Translations under genes and position numbers: made by a program
Shown: positions 31,454 to 39,398 of the stretch, one piece after another
How the letters are laid out: each line of letters opens with the position of its first letter
Numbering within the stretch: position 1 is the first letter of the stretch
NCBI GenBank assembly: GCA_016296775.1
Contig: JAEDIE010000007.1
Coordinates: 1-44,489, forward strand
Direction: 5' to 3'
Length of the DNA: 44,489 nt
DNA from: Bacilli bacterium
Lineage (GTDB): Bacteria > Bacillota_I > Bacilli_A > RFN20 > CAG-826
The notes under the pieces: model-generated
What the model was told of the DNA's origin: nothing
Database searches by the model: none
Seen by the model: only the letters and a program-made list of their open reading frames with translations

Positions 31454-32581
31454 TTACCCCCTAATCGATTCTAAAATTAAAATTAATTCTTCTTTAATTT
31501 TTTTACATTCTTCAATTGTATTAAAATGAGAAAAACTTATTCTAATAACATTTCTTGCTACAAATTTATCTTTTCCCATAGCCAATAAAACATGGCTTGG
31601 TTCATCATTTTTTGAATTACATGCAGAAACACTATTTACATAAATACCTTTATTTGATAAAGCTTCTACAACTACACTACTTGACTTAGTTTTTAAAGAA
31701 ATAGAAAGAATATAAGGATTATCAATTTTTGAAGTGTTTATTTCAATTTCATCTGTATTTCCTAGCTCTTTTCTTAAAAACTCGTTTAATCCCTTAACAT
31801 ATTTAAAGTTTTTATTTATGTCAATCATGTTAGTTTTTAAAGCAATAAATGAAGAAACAAAACTTGGATAATTGATAGTTCCACTTCTTAAACCGTTTTC
31901 TTGGTTTCCTCCATAAACAACTTTATCAAGATTTATTTTTTTCTTCTTAACTAACAATCCTATACCTTTTAAACCATGAATTTTATGGAAACTAAACCCA
32001 AAGAAATCAAGCAAAGAGTAATTCAAATTAACCTTACAAACAGCTTGAGCAACGTCAGAATAAAAGGCACATTTTGGAAATTTCGCTATGATTTCCTGAC
32101 TCTTTTTTAAATCTAAGGTAGATCCTACTTCGTTATTTGATGACATTAAAGCTACTAAAATAGTTTCTTTTTTAATAGCTTTTTCTAACTCATCATACTT
32201 AATATGACCTTCTTTATCTACATCTAAGTAGGTAACCTCAAAACCTTCTGTTTCTAATTGTTTAAAACAATTTAAAACAGATTCATGTTCAATTTTAGAT
32301 GTAATTAAATGATTCCCTTTATTTTTATTTTTTCTAGCATATCCTAAAATAGCTATATTATTTGATTCAGTGGCTCCACTTGTAATAATTACTTCGTAGT
32401 CATTATTTAAATTAAAAATCTTTAAAATATCTGCTTTTATCCTACTTATTTTTGCGTTATTTTCCATACCAAAAGAGTTAATTGATGAAGGATTTGCATA
32501 GTTTTTTTCATTTTCTACACAAAATATATCAATTACCTCTTTTAAAGGTTTTGTGCTGCTAGCATTATCAAAATAAATCAT
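31454..32581 (-). CDS. Cysteine desulfurase (NifS/IscS-like)
   Basis: PLP enzyme producing persulfide sulfur from cysteine. It has the opening IYFDNASSTKP, the cofactor block TSGATESNN, the PLP Lys K200 in SFHKIHGLKG, and the catalytic Cys C321 in SACNSK. At 375 residues it has normal length. Gene order ezrA - desulfurase - thiI matches B. subtilis ezrA - nifZ - thiI, so it is probably the dedicated NifZ-type donor for ThiI. Its stop lies 4 nt from thiI and its ATG overlaps the ezrA stop. Confidence 0.94.
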   Translation of the reverse strand: MIYFDNASSTKPLKEVIDIFCVENEKNYANPSSINSFGMENNAKISRIKADILKIFNLNNDYEVIITSGATESNNIAILGYARKNKNKGNHLITSKIEHESVLNCFKQLETEGFEVTYLDVDKEGHIKYDELEKAIKKETILVALMSSNNEVGSTLDLKKSQEIIAKFPKCAFYSDVAQAVCKVNLNYSLLDFFGFSFHKIHGLKGIGLLVKKKKINLDKVVYGGNQENGLRSGTINYPSFVSSFIALKTNMIDINKNFKYVKGLNEFLRKELGNTDEIEINTSKIDNPYILSISLKTKSSSVVVEALSNKGIYVNSVSACNSKNDEPSHVLLAMGKDKFVARNVIRISFSHFNTIEECKKIKEELILILESIRG

Positions 32582-34329
32582 TAGTTAGTTTGTCCACTTT
32601 TCTCTTTTAATCTAGTTAAAACTTGTACGCTCATTTCATAAGCTTTACTATAATTTCCTTCAAAGTAAAGTGTTTCAACTTGATTTAATAAAGAGTTTAT
32701 ATCTGAAAATTTACATCTATCTCTATTCATTAAAATAATATTGTTTTTGGCTTTTTCTTTATCACTTAATAATTCATCAATTGAAGTAAAAATAATATTA
32801 CTTGTTTCGTCCAATTTATAGCTTAATTCTTTCATTTCTTTAACATTAATTGGAATAACTTGAGATTTAGAATAAATCTCATCGATGTAATAGTAACAAT
32901 CACTAAGTCTAGTGTTGATTCCTTCATTAAACTCAAGATTGTCTATATCAATTAACTTGGATTCGTAAGTTTTAAGAAGCAAATATTTACTTTTAATATT
33001 ATTAAATATTGCTTCAGAATCTGTTTTTAAAGATTCAACATAACTCATAAATGAATTGTAACTTTCTGTTACTTCATCAGTACCTCTTTCAAGTTCAACT
33101 ATTTTAGTAGTTAAAATTGAATATGGAGTTGGATCTTTTGAATGAAGATATATATCAAGTCTTCTTTTATCTTTACTAACTTCATCCATCTTAGAACTTA
33201 ATAAAATAAAAAATTGTATTTTTTCATCTTCAATAAGATAATACTTTTTAATCTTTTCAATATAATTTGAAATATTCATAAAAGATTTATCAATAAAGTT
33301 ATATTTCTTTAATACTGAATCTATCTTTTCATCAAATTGAAGTTTTGAATTTATTTCGTTATTAAATGAATTATTTAATTCTTCAATTAAAATAGTGATT
33401 TCATCAATTAATTTATTAACCTTATTTACATTAATTTTCTTTAATTGAACAATAGCTTCATCTAATATTACTTCAATCTTTTCAACAGAAGCATTAAAAC
33501 TAATATTTTGTAAAGGATATCCTTTTAAAACCATATCCTTATTTCTATCTTTTAACATATTAATATTTTGAGGTAAATCATTGGTCAATTGTTTAATTAA
33601 AGAAGGTAAAACATTAATATTGTTAATTAAATAAGTAATAACATTATCTAAAATAGGTAATATTTCTTTTGCTTCATCATATGAAGCACTTTCAATATAA
33701 CTTTCATAAGTTTTAAAATAACTATCTATTTTTTCAAAAACTTCTTTAAAAGAATCAGAAATAATAAACAAGTCATATTCTTTGTTGTTATATAAAGATT
33801 TAAGTTCTCTAGATTTTTCTTTCAAAGATAAAATAGCTTCTCTTGCTTCTTCTTCTGGTTTAATCAATTCTAATAAATCATTATGTAATGAATTTAAAGC
33901 AGATTCATAACTCTTTAATAACGAAGCCTTTTCTTTATAAAAATTAAAGAATTCTTTAATTTTGTTGCTTTCAAAATAACTTCCTAATTGTTTTACTATT
34001 TCTCCATATAATTTATCTGCTACATCTCTAACTTCTTTAAATCTTTTGAAATAAGTAGTATGAATATCCATATAAATAATATTAGTTCTACTAATTTGAT
34101 CAATTCTTTGAAGAATTTGAAAGTCATTACCAATTAAAATAGAGTGTAAGTATTCATATTTCCTTTCAATTTCATTTAATGTAGTTTTAGCTTTATGTTT
34201 TCTAAAAACATATTTATTTAAAATAATTAAAAGCGTGATTAAAGCTACAACAAAAGCAATAACTCCAAAAATTATCCATCCCATTATAGTCTTATCTATA
34301 TTTAAAAAAGTAATTAACATTCTATTCAT
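32581..34329 (-). CDS. ezrA: Septation ring regulator EzrA-like
   Basis: Single N-terminal transmembrane helix (about 16-38), followed by some 540 residues that are nearly all helical and coiled-coil, as in EzrA, a cell-division protein that tunes FtsZ ring assembly. Sequence identity to EzrA is not obvious by eye in most regions; the assignment rests on architecture, length (582 against about 560) and conserved order next to cysteine desulfurase and thiI. SD AAGGAG. The start codon lies one base after the stop of a 58-residue membrane protein gene, suggesting coupled translation. Confidence 0.82.
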   Translation of the reverse strand: MNRMLITFLNIDKTIMGWIIFGVIAFVVALITLLIILNKYVFRKHKAKTTLNEIERKYEYLHSILIGNDFQILQRIDQISRTNIIYMDIHTTYFKRFKEVRDVADKLYGEIVKQLGSYFESNKIKEFFNFYKEKASLLKSYESALNSLHNDLLELIKPEEEAREAILSLKEKSRELKSLYNNKEYDLFIISDSFKEVFEKIDSYFKTYESYIESASYDEAKEILPILDNVITYLINNINVLPSLIKQLTNDLPQNINMLKDRNKDMVLKGYPLQNISFNASVEKIEVILDEAIVQLKKINVNKVNKLIDEITILIEELNNSFNNEINSKLQFDEKIDSVLKKYNFIDKSFMNISNYIEKIKKYYLIEDEKIQFFILLSSKMDEVSKDKRRLDIYLHSKDPTPYSILTTKIVELERGTDEVTESYNSFMSYVESLKTDSEAIFNNIKSKYLLLKTYESKLIDIDNLEFNEGINTRLSDCYYYIDEIYSKSQVIPINVKEMKELSYKLDETSNIIFTSIDELLSDKEKAKNNIILMNRDRCKFSDINSLLNQVETLYFEGNYSKAYEMSVQVLTRLKEKSGQTN

Positions 34330-34330
34330 A

Positions 34331-34507
34331 TTACTCCTTATCTATATCTTTTTTCTTCTTTTCAATCATCTTTTTAAAAACAAACTTATATAAAATAACA
34401 CCAACAACAATTAATAAAATTGCTCCAGTCGTAACTCCAAAAATAATAGCTAACTTATCAAGTTCACTTAAAGAAATTAAAATAATTTTAAATAAATCGA
34501 AAATCAT
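34331..34507 (-). CDS. Small single-helix membrane protein, 58 residues
   Basis: Short open frame with ATG at 34507 and TAA at 34331. The product opens MIFDLFKIILISLSELDK, has one strongly hydrophobic helix (about 20-40, AIIFGVTTGAILLIVVGVIL) and a basic tail (KFVFKKMIEKKKKDIDKE). Coding is supported by its tight link to ezrA (one base between stop and next ATG), a SD for ezrA inside its last codons, and a promoter TTGTTA-N17-TAAAAT ending 6 nt before its ATG. It has no SD of its own, so it may be leaderless. No family recognised; a division-related role is only inference from the neighbour. Confidence 0.65.
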   Translation of the reverse strand: MIFDLFKIILISLSELDKLAIIFGVTTGAILLIVVGVILYKFVFKKMIEKKKKDIDKE

Positions 34508-34513
34508 ATATAT

Positions 34514-34542
34514 ATTTTAATTAAATATATATGCTTTAACAA
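34514..34542 (-). promoter_or_regulatory. Promoter of the small ORF - ezrA - desulfurase - thiI operon
   Basis: Minus-strand TTGTTA (34537-34542), 17-nt spacer, TAAAAT (34514-34519). The predicted start coincides with the ATG at 34507, so the transcript would be leaderless. Confidence 0.55.
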
Positions 34543-34549
34543 GTTTTGT

Positions 34550-34578
34550 TTGATTTTTGTGTTAAATTATTATATATT
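34550..34578 (+). promoter_or_regulatory. Promoter of rpsD
   Basis: TTGATT (34550-34555), 17-nt spacer, TATATT (34573-34578). Start at about 34585, giving a leader of about 138 nt before rpsD. Confidence 0.6.
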
Positions 34579-34584
34579 AAATAG

Positions 34585-34722
34585 GCTTAAACGCAGCATT
34601 TAAATACGTCTTGTCTGATGATAAGTATAAAGAAAAGTAACCTAAGCTACAAGGTGAAATACTATTCATCCGAAGATTGGAATTTAAACCTTTGTTTAAG
34701 ATTTTAAAGAAAGGAGAGAAAT
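34585..34722 (+). ncRNA. Candidate S4 autoregulatory leader of rpsD
   Basis: A long leader closed by a seven-base stem CTTAAAC / GTTTAAG (34586-34592 with 34694-34700), placed right before the rpsD SD (AAAGGAG). The interior is more G/C-rich than the surroundings. Firmicutes rpsD is known to be repressed by S4 through its leader; whether this leader is that class is inference and needs a structure search. Confidence 0.55.
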
Positions 34723-35325
34723 ATGAGAAAATTAGGTGCTACATGGAAACGTTCAAGAAGATTAGGTTTTTCAATTCTTGAAAATGGAAAAGAATTAAAG
34801 AAAAGACCTTATGCTCCAGGACAACATGGCCAAGACAAGAAGAAAGTTTCTGAATACGGAAAACAATTACTTGAAAAACAAAAATTAAGAGATATGTATG
34901 GAGTTAACGAAAGACAATTCCGTAGATTATTCGAAATTGCAAGTTCTTCAAAAGGTGTTACCGGTACAGAATTCATGAGAATTCTTGAATCAAGACTTGA
35001 TAACTTAGTTTACAGATTAGGCTTTGCTACAACTCGTAAACAAGCTAGACAACTTGTTAATCATGGTCATATCCTTGTTAATGGTAAGAAAATTGATATT
35101 CCTAGCTATCTTTGCCACGCTAACGATGTAATTTCTGTCAAAGAAAAATCACAAAGCTTAGCAATCATCAAAGGAAGCTTAGAAATCACAACAGTTGTTG
35201 CCCCATATTTATCACTTGATAAAGAACATTTCTCAGGAACATTCGTAAGACTTCCTGAAAGAAGTGAATTAACACGTGATATCAATGAATCATTAATTGT
35301 TGAATACTACAACAGATTACTATAG
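34723..35325 (+). CDS. rpsD: Ribosomal protein uS4
   Basis: Primary 30S assembly protein of 200 residues. Visible are KKRPYAPGQHG, KVSEYGKQLLEKQKLRDMYG and the S4 RNA-binding domain (about 91-155) with RLDNLVYRLGFATTRKQARQLVNHGHI. There is no zinc-binding Cys cluster in the N-terminus, so it is the C- type. SD AAAGGAG. Lone gene with its own promoter, leader and terminator, divergent from the ezrA operon. Confidence 0.98.
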   Translation: MRKLGATWKRSRRLGFSILENGKELKKRPYAPGQHGQDKKKVSEYGKQLLEKQKLRDMYGVNERQFRRLFEIASSSKGVTGTEFMRILESRLDNLVYRLGFATTRKQARQLVNHGHILVNGKKIDIPSYLCHANDVISVKEKSQSLAIIKGSLEITTVVAPYLSLDKEHFSGTFVRLPERSELTRDINESLIVEYYNRLL

Positions 35326-35331
35326 TTTCAT

Positions 35332-35360
35332 AAAAGCTCTTGAAAAAGAGCTTTTTCTTT
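35332..35360 (+). terminator. Terminator of rpsD
   Basis: Ten-base stem AAAAGCTCTT / AAGAGCTTTT (35332-35341 with 35346-35355, loop GAAA) plus a T-rich tail. Confidence 0.9.
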
Positions 35361-35382
35361 TATTAAAAATAACTAAATTTGA

Positions 35383-35388
35383 TATACT
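35383..35388 (+). promoter_or_regulatory. -10 box of phosphodiesterase gene, leaderless
   Basis: TATACT ends 7 nt before the ATG at 35396, with no SD between. It lies downstream of the rpsD terminator, so this gene needs its own promoter. The -35 (TTATTA near 35360) is weak. Confidence 0.45.
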
Positions 35389-35395
35389 TAAATAT

Positions 35396-36493
35396 ATGGA
35401 AAACTTATCTTTAAATAAAACATCTACATTAACTAATGTAGGAAACTCAATACTTAAATATTTTAAAACCACTGCTTTTCACGATTCATTTTTACCTTTA
35501 GACGAAATATTAAATAAATCAAACAAAAGTAAAGTATGTTTAATACTTTTTGATGGATTTGGAAAAGCCATAATTGAAAAACATAAAGACTTATGTCCTT
35601 TTATTTATTCACACATATTCACTTCATTTAAAAGTGTATATCCTCCAACTACTGTTGCTGCTACAACAAGTTTAACAACAGGAAAATATCCTCTTGAAAC
35701 AGGATATATCGGATGGACTCAACATTTTTCAAACTACAATGATGATATTTTTGTATTTCTTCAATCAAGTAAATTTAGTGATAAAAAATATCCTGAATTA
35801 AAATCAACTTTATTAAAAGTTAATTATATTTGGGAATTAATTAATGAAAATAAAGAATATAAAGCTAATTGTATTCAATCTTTCTTAGTTAGAGGAGAAA
35901 ATGAAGAAGAACAATTAGAAAACTACTTTAAAGAAACAGACAAATTATTAAAAACAAACAATTTTCTTTATTCTTACTGCACTGAACCAGATCATTTAAT
36001 GCATATGGAAGGAACAGATGGAGAAAATGTGAAGAAAATGGTCTCTTATTTAAATAAAAAACTAGAACAATTAGTCAATAATAATTTAGATACTTTATTT
36101 ATTTTAGTTGCAGATCATGGAATGGTTGATGTAAAAGATTATTTTATATTAGATCATAAAGATTTATTAAATTCATTATCTAGCCAATATATAACTGTTG
36201 AACCTAGATTTGCTTCTCTTTATGTAAAAGATGAAACTTTATTAAAAAAGACATACGAAAAAGAATTAAAAGATTTCTTTGTTTTAAAATCGAAACAAGA
36301 ATTATTAGATGAACATATATTAGGTTATGGAAAACCTCATGAATTAATTGATAGTTTCTTAGGCAATTACTTCTTATTAGCTAAAAAAGAATATATGTTG
36401 AACGATTCTTCTAATGAAATAGTTTTTAAAGGCCATCATGCTGGAATTAGCGATAATGAAACTAACCTTTATATGATGATTTTTAATAATTAG
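35396..36493 (+). CDS. Alkaline phosphatase-superfamily phosphodiesterase (NPP-like)
   Basis: Metal-dependent phosphodiesterase/pyrophosphatase of 365 residues with no signal peptide, so probably cytosolic. Metal and nucleophile motifs are in order: CLILFDGFGKA (Asp), PTTVAATTSLTTGKYP (Thr nucleophile), EPDHLMH, LVADHGMVD and KGHHAGIS. This matches the nucleotide pyrophosphatase/phosphodiesterase branch. The open frame runs back into rpsD, but I start at 35396, after the rpsD terminator. The substrate is unknown. Confidence 0.85.
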   Translation: MENLSLNKTSTLTNVGNSILKYFKTTAFHDSFLPLDEILNKSNKSKVCLILFDGFGKAIIEKHKDLCPFIYSHIFTSFKSVYPPTTVAATTSLTTGKYPLETGYIGWTQHFSNYNDDIFVFLQSSKFSDKKYPELKSTLLKVNYIWELINENKEYKANCIQSFLVRGENEEEQLENYFKETDKLLKTNNFLYSYCTEPDHLMHMEGTDGENVKKMVSYLNKKLEQLVNNNLDTLFILVADHGMVDVKDYFILDHKDLLNSLSSQYITVEPRFASLYVKDETLLKKTYEKELKDFFVLKSKQELLDEHILGYGKPHELIDSFLGNYFLLAKKEYMLNDSSNEIVFKGHHAGISDNETNLYMMIFNN

Positions 36494-36513
36494 TTTGATA
36501 TAATTTTATCACT

Positions 36514-36590
36514 GCGGTATTGGAGAAGCGGCTTAACTCATTGCCCTCTCAAGGCAACATTCACGGGTTCGAATCCCGTATACCGTACCA
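36514..36590 (+). tRNA. tRNA-Glu (anticodon CUC)
   Basis: A 77-nt cloverleaf with encoded CCA: acceptor GCGGTAT/ATACCGT (with a G1-U72 wobble), D-arm GAG/CTC, anticodon stem TTGCC/GGCAA with loop CTCTCAA (anticodon CTC), T-arm ACGGG-TTCGAAT-CCCGT. It resembles bacterial tRNA-Glu in body. CUC reads only GAG, a minor codon in so AT-rich a genome. TATAAT lies at 36499-36504, overlapping the end of the upstream gene region. Confidence 0.9.
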
Positions 36591-36601
36591 ATAAAATTTT
36601 T

Positions 36602-36631
36602 AAGGTAATATGTTATGATATTACCTTTTTT
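36602..36631 (+). terminator. Terminator of tRNA-Glu
   Basis: Ten-base stem AAGGTAATAT / ATATTACCTT (36602-36611 with 36618-36627) plus T tract. Confidence 0.88.
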
Positions 36632-36750
36632 AATTTATAAAATAATCAAAAATACAATCAAGTAAATCAAATTTACAAATAAAAAGAAGATTATAAAATA
36701 TAAAAATATTTATAAGAAATGAAAAAAATATAATACTATTTCAAAACAAA

Positions 36751-37569
36751 TTAATTATGTGAATTTAAATATTCTTTTACGTAATCCCAAGTTATTTCAT
36801 CGTAGTTATCATTAAATGCAAAATTATCTTTATTAAAACCATGATTTGCTCCTTCAATGATATGTAATGAACAATTTTCATATAATTGAGCAGCTTTTTC
36901 ACTATAAGAATAATTAACAATAAAATCACTGCTTCCATGTTCAATCAATACATCTTTTTTAAATTTACCAATATGAGAATATACGTCATAATCTGTTAAC
37001 TTATCGACATAACTTTGGCTTACACCATAAGGCATAGAAACAATTAATTCAGGAATATTAAAAGCTGGATAAAATAAAATTAAACCATTAACATCATCCT
37101 TTAATGTATCTCCAACAAGAGCAGAAACAAGCCCACCTTGAGAAGTACCAAAAAGATAAATATTGTTGATATAATCTAAATTTTTAAAATAATTAACAAT
37201 ATAAGTTAATGTTTCTTCTTCACTAAATATTGTACATTCTTCAATTGAATCACTTCTTGAACTTGATGATCCGCTAGGAAAATCAAAAGTATATGCTAAA
37301 TAATTTTCTTTTGTAGTTGAAATTGCGTAAGTATTTAAAGTGTCACTATTACAGTTTGCTGAATGTGACATGATAACAATGGAAGATTTATATGATTTAT
37401 CATATTCTAAAGGAGAATATAAATTACCATATATTTTTAAAGAATCTTGATAAATGCAAAGTTCTTCTTTCTTAAATGTTTTATTTTCAATATCGTCAAC
37501 GTTATTAGATTTACTACAAGAAACAGCAAAAAAAGGAATAAATAATAAATAGATTAATTTTTTATTCAT
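36751..37569 (-). CDS. Lipoprotein alpha/beta hydrolase
   Basis: Extracytoplasmic, lipid-anchored (AVSC, C18) serine hydrolase of 272 residues. The nucleophile elbow is GTSQGG (S143), the acid is D215 in HGSSDFIV and the base H243 in GANHGF, a complete triad. The oxyanion region is MSHSANCN. It resembles peptidase S9/dienelactone-hydrolase-type esterases; the substrate (an ester or amide at the cell surface) is unknown. It follows gltX by 9 nt with an SD (AGGTG), so it is in the gltX transcript, an odd partner. Confidence 0.85.
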   Translation of the reverse strand: MNKKLIYLLFIPFFAVSCSKSNNVDDIENKTFKKEELCIYQDSLKIYGNLYSPLEYDKSYKSSIVIMSHSANCNSDTLNTYAISTTKENYLAYTFDFPSGSSSSRSDSIEECTIFSEEETLTYIVNYFKNLDYINNIYLFGTSQGGLVSALVGDTLKDDVNGLILFYPAFNIPELIVSMPYGVSQSYVDKLTDYDVYSHIGKFKKDVLIEHGSSDFIVNYSYSEKAAQLYENCSLHIIEGANHGFNKDNFAFNDNYDEITWDYVKEYLNSHN

Positions 37570-37578
37570 ATTTCACCT

Positions 37579-39234
37579 CTAATTTAAATATTTATTGATT
37601 CTAAATTTAATTTCTTCTTCACCTAAAATTGTTAAAATAGCAAATAAATTTGGTGTAATTTTTCTTCCACTAACGATAACACGAATAATTTCACAAAGAT
37701 CATTCATATTACCTCTATATGCTTCTGGATTTTGTTTATATAACTTGTTATCAGTAGCAAAATTATATTTATTTCCTATCTCTTTTAATGAATTATACCA
37801 ACTATTTTCATCATTATCTAAACATAAATTATTTGAGTAATCTTTTAAAATATCTTTAATTAATGAATCATCAAATTTGTCATTGAAATCGTACTTATTT
37901 TCAACAATTTTTAAATATTCATTTCTAGAGAAAAATTTAATATTTTCATAAATATCACTATATTTTGCATAGTCTTTACGTGGGTTTTTCTTTTCTCTTT
38001 CAATATTTAAAATATCGACGTATTTTTCTTTTAATTCAAGTATTAAATCATATAATTCTTTAGAATATGTTTTAGACCATTCATATGATTTTAAAGCAAT
38101 TTCTTCTTTTTTCATATAGCCTAAAATCTCTTTTCCATAGAAAGCTAATTTATCATTATCAAATAATGCTCCATCTAAACTCATTTTCTTTAAATTAAAT
38201 TTAAAATGATCTAAATCATAATCTTTAGTTTGGACAATAAAATCTTCATAATTTGAATTAGCAATAGTCATTAAATATACTAAAATAGCTTTTGGTTCAT
38301 ATCCAACTTGAAGGAAATATTCAACACTTGCTTCACTATCTTTTCTTTTTGATAATTTTCTTCTAGTTCCATTATCCATCTTCATAATAACTGGAAGATG
38401 AGCATATTTAGGAGCTTTAAAACCTAAAGCCTTGAATAATTCAATATGAATTGGTAAAGATGGCAGCCATTCTTCTCCTCTTGTAACTAAATTTGTATGC
38501 ATAAAATGATCATCACAAGCGTGAGCGAAGTGGTATGTTGGAAGATTATCAGATTTTCTAATTACGATATCTTGATCATTTTGAGTTAACTCTAAATCGC
38601 CTCTGATTTCATCTCTTACTTTGATCTTGTTATTATGATTTCCACTTGATTTAAATCTAATAACATATGGTTTTCCTTCTTTTATATAGGATATAGCTGT
38701 TTCTTCATCTAAATCTCTATAAATAGCATATTTCCCATATATTCCAGTAATTTCCTTATTCTTAGTTTGTTCTTCTCTAATCTTATTTAAGTCTTCTTCA
38801 GTTAAAAAACAAGGATATGCTAAACCCTTAACAATCATATCTTTAATAACGATATCGTAAATTTCTTTTCTAGCAGATTGTTTATAAGGTCCGTAATCAC
38901 CTTTTTCTTCATTTCCTAAATAACCTTCATTAGGAACAATATTAAATTTTGCTAATTGATTAATTAATTGCTCTCCGCTACCTTCAATTTCTCTTTTTGT
39001 GTCGGTATCTTCTAAACGAGTATAAAAAATACCTCCACTATCACGAGCTAATTTATGAGCAATCATGGAAGTAAATAAACTTCCAGTATGTAAAAAGCCA
39101 GTTGGAGAAGGTGCAAATCTAGTAACTTTAGCTCCTTCGACTAAATTCCTTTCTTTATATTCATTTTCTAAATCCTCAATTGTCCTATTAATTGTTGGGA
39201 AAATTAAATTTGCTAATTCATTTCTTAAATTCAT
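37579..39234 (-). CDS. gltX: Glutamyl-tRNA synthetase, long form
   Basis: Class I synthetase charging tRNA-Glu. The HIGH motif is degenerate (HTGS in RFAPSPTGFLHTGSLFTS), and the KMSKS motif is KLSKRKD. Blocks FYTRLEDTDTKREIEGS and YGPYKQSARKEIY are typical. At 551 residues it is longer than standard GluRS (about 480); I recall a similar long form in Clostridia. Whether it is discriminating (Glu only) cannot be read from sequence. The SD (AAAGGAG) overlaps the -35 of the divergent tRNA-Gly promoter. tRNA-Glu lies two genes downstream. Confidence 0.93.
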   Translation of the reverse strand: MNLRNELANLIFPTINRTIEDLENEYKERNLVEGAKVTRFAPSPTGFLHTGSLFTSMIAHKLARDSGGIFYTRLEDTDTKREIEGSGEQLINQLAKFNIVPNEGYLGNEEKGDYGPYKQSARKEIYDIVIKDMIVKGLAYPCFLTEEDLNKIREEQTKNKEITGIYGKYAIYRDLDEETAISYIKEGKPYVIRFKSSGNHNNKIKVRDEIRGDLELTQNDQDIVIRKSDNLPTYHFAHACDDHFMHTNLVTRGEEWLPSLPIHIELFKALGFKAPKYAHLPVIMKMDNGTRRKLSKRKDSEASVEYFLQVGYEPKAILVYLMTIANSNYEDFIVQTKDYDLDHFKFNLKKMSLDGALFDNDKLAFYGKEILGYMKKEEIALKSYEWSKTYSKELYDLILELKEKYVDILNIEREKKNPRKDYAKYSDIYENIKFFSRNEYLKIVENKYDFNDKFDDSLIKDILKDYSNNLCLDNDENSWYNSLKEIGNKYNFATDNKLYKQNPEAYRGNMNDLCEIIRVIVSGRKITPNLFAILTILGEEEIKFRINKYLN

Positions 39235-39245
39235 AAATTTCTCCT

Positions 39246-39275
39246 TTGACTTTTATATTGCATTTAATATATAAT
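39246..39275 (+). promoter_or_regulatory. Promoter of tRNA-Gly
   Basis: TTGACT (39246-39251), 18-nt spacer, TATAAT (39270-39275). Start at about 39282. Very close to consensus; the -35 lies over the SD of divergent gltX. Confidence 0.75.
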
Positions 39276-39285
39276 AATAATCACT

Positions 39286-39359
39286 GCAGGTGTAGTTCAG
39301 TGGTAGAACGTAACCTTGCCAAGGTTAATATGCGGGTTCGATTCCCGTCACTTGCTCCA
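39286..39359 (+). tRNA. tRNA-Gly (anticodon GCC)
   Basis: A 74-nt cloverleaf with encoded CCA and U73, as usual for Gly. Acceptor GCAGGTG/CACTTGC, anticodon stem TAACC/GGTTA with loop TTGCCAA (anticodon GCC), T-arm GCGGG-TTCGATT-CCCGT. Single-gene unit, divergent from gltX. Confidence 0.97.
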
Positions 39360-39370
39360 TTTGAGAGCTT

Positions 39371-39398
39371 CTCGGTATATCTTGTACCGAGTTTTTTT
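39371..39398 (+). terminator. Terminator of tRNA-Gly
   Basis: Stem CTCGGTA / TACCGAG (39371-39377 with 39385-39391), followed by seven T. It abuts the stop codon of the converging membrane protein gene (39397). Confidence 0.88.

Noticed and set aside
35297..35395. Upstream start of the phosphodiesterase gene inside rpsD
   Set aside because: The extension would be translated through the rpsD terminator hairpin and adds residues with no family match.
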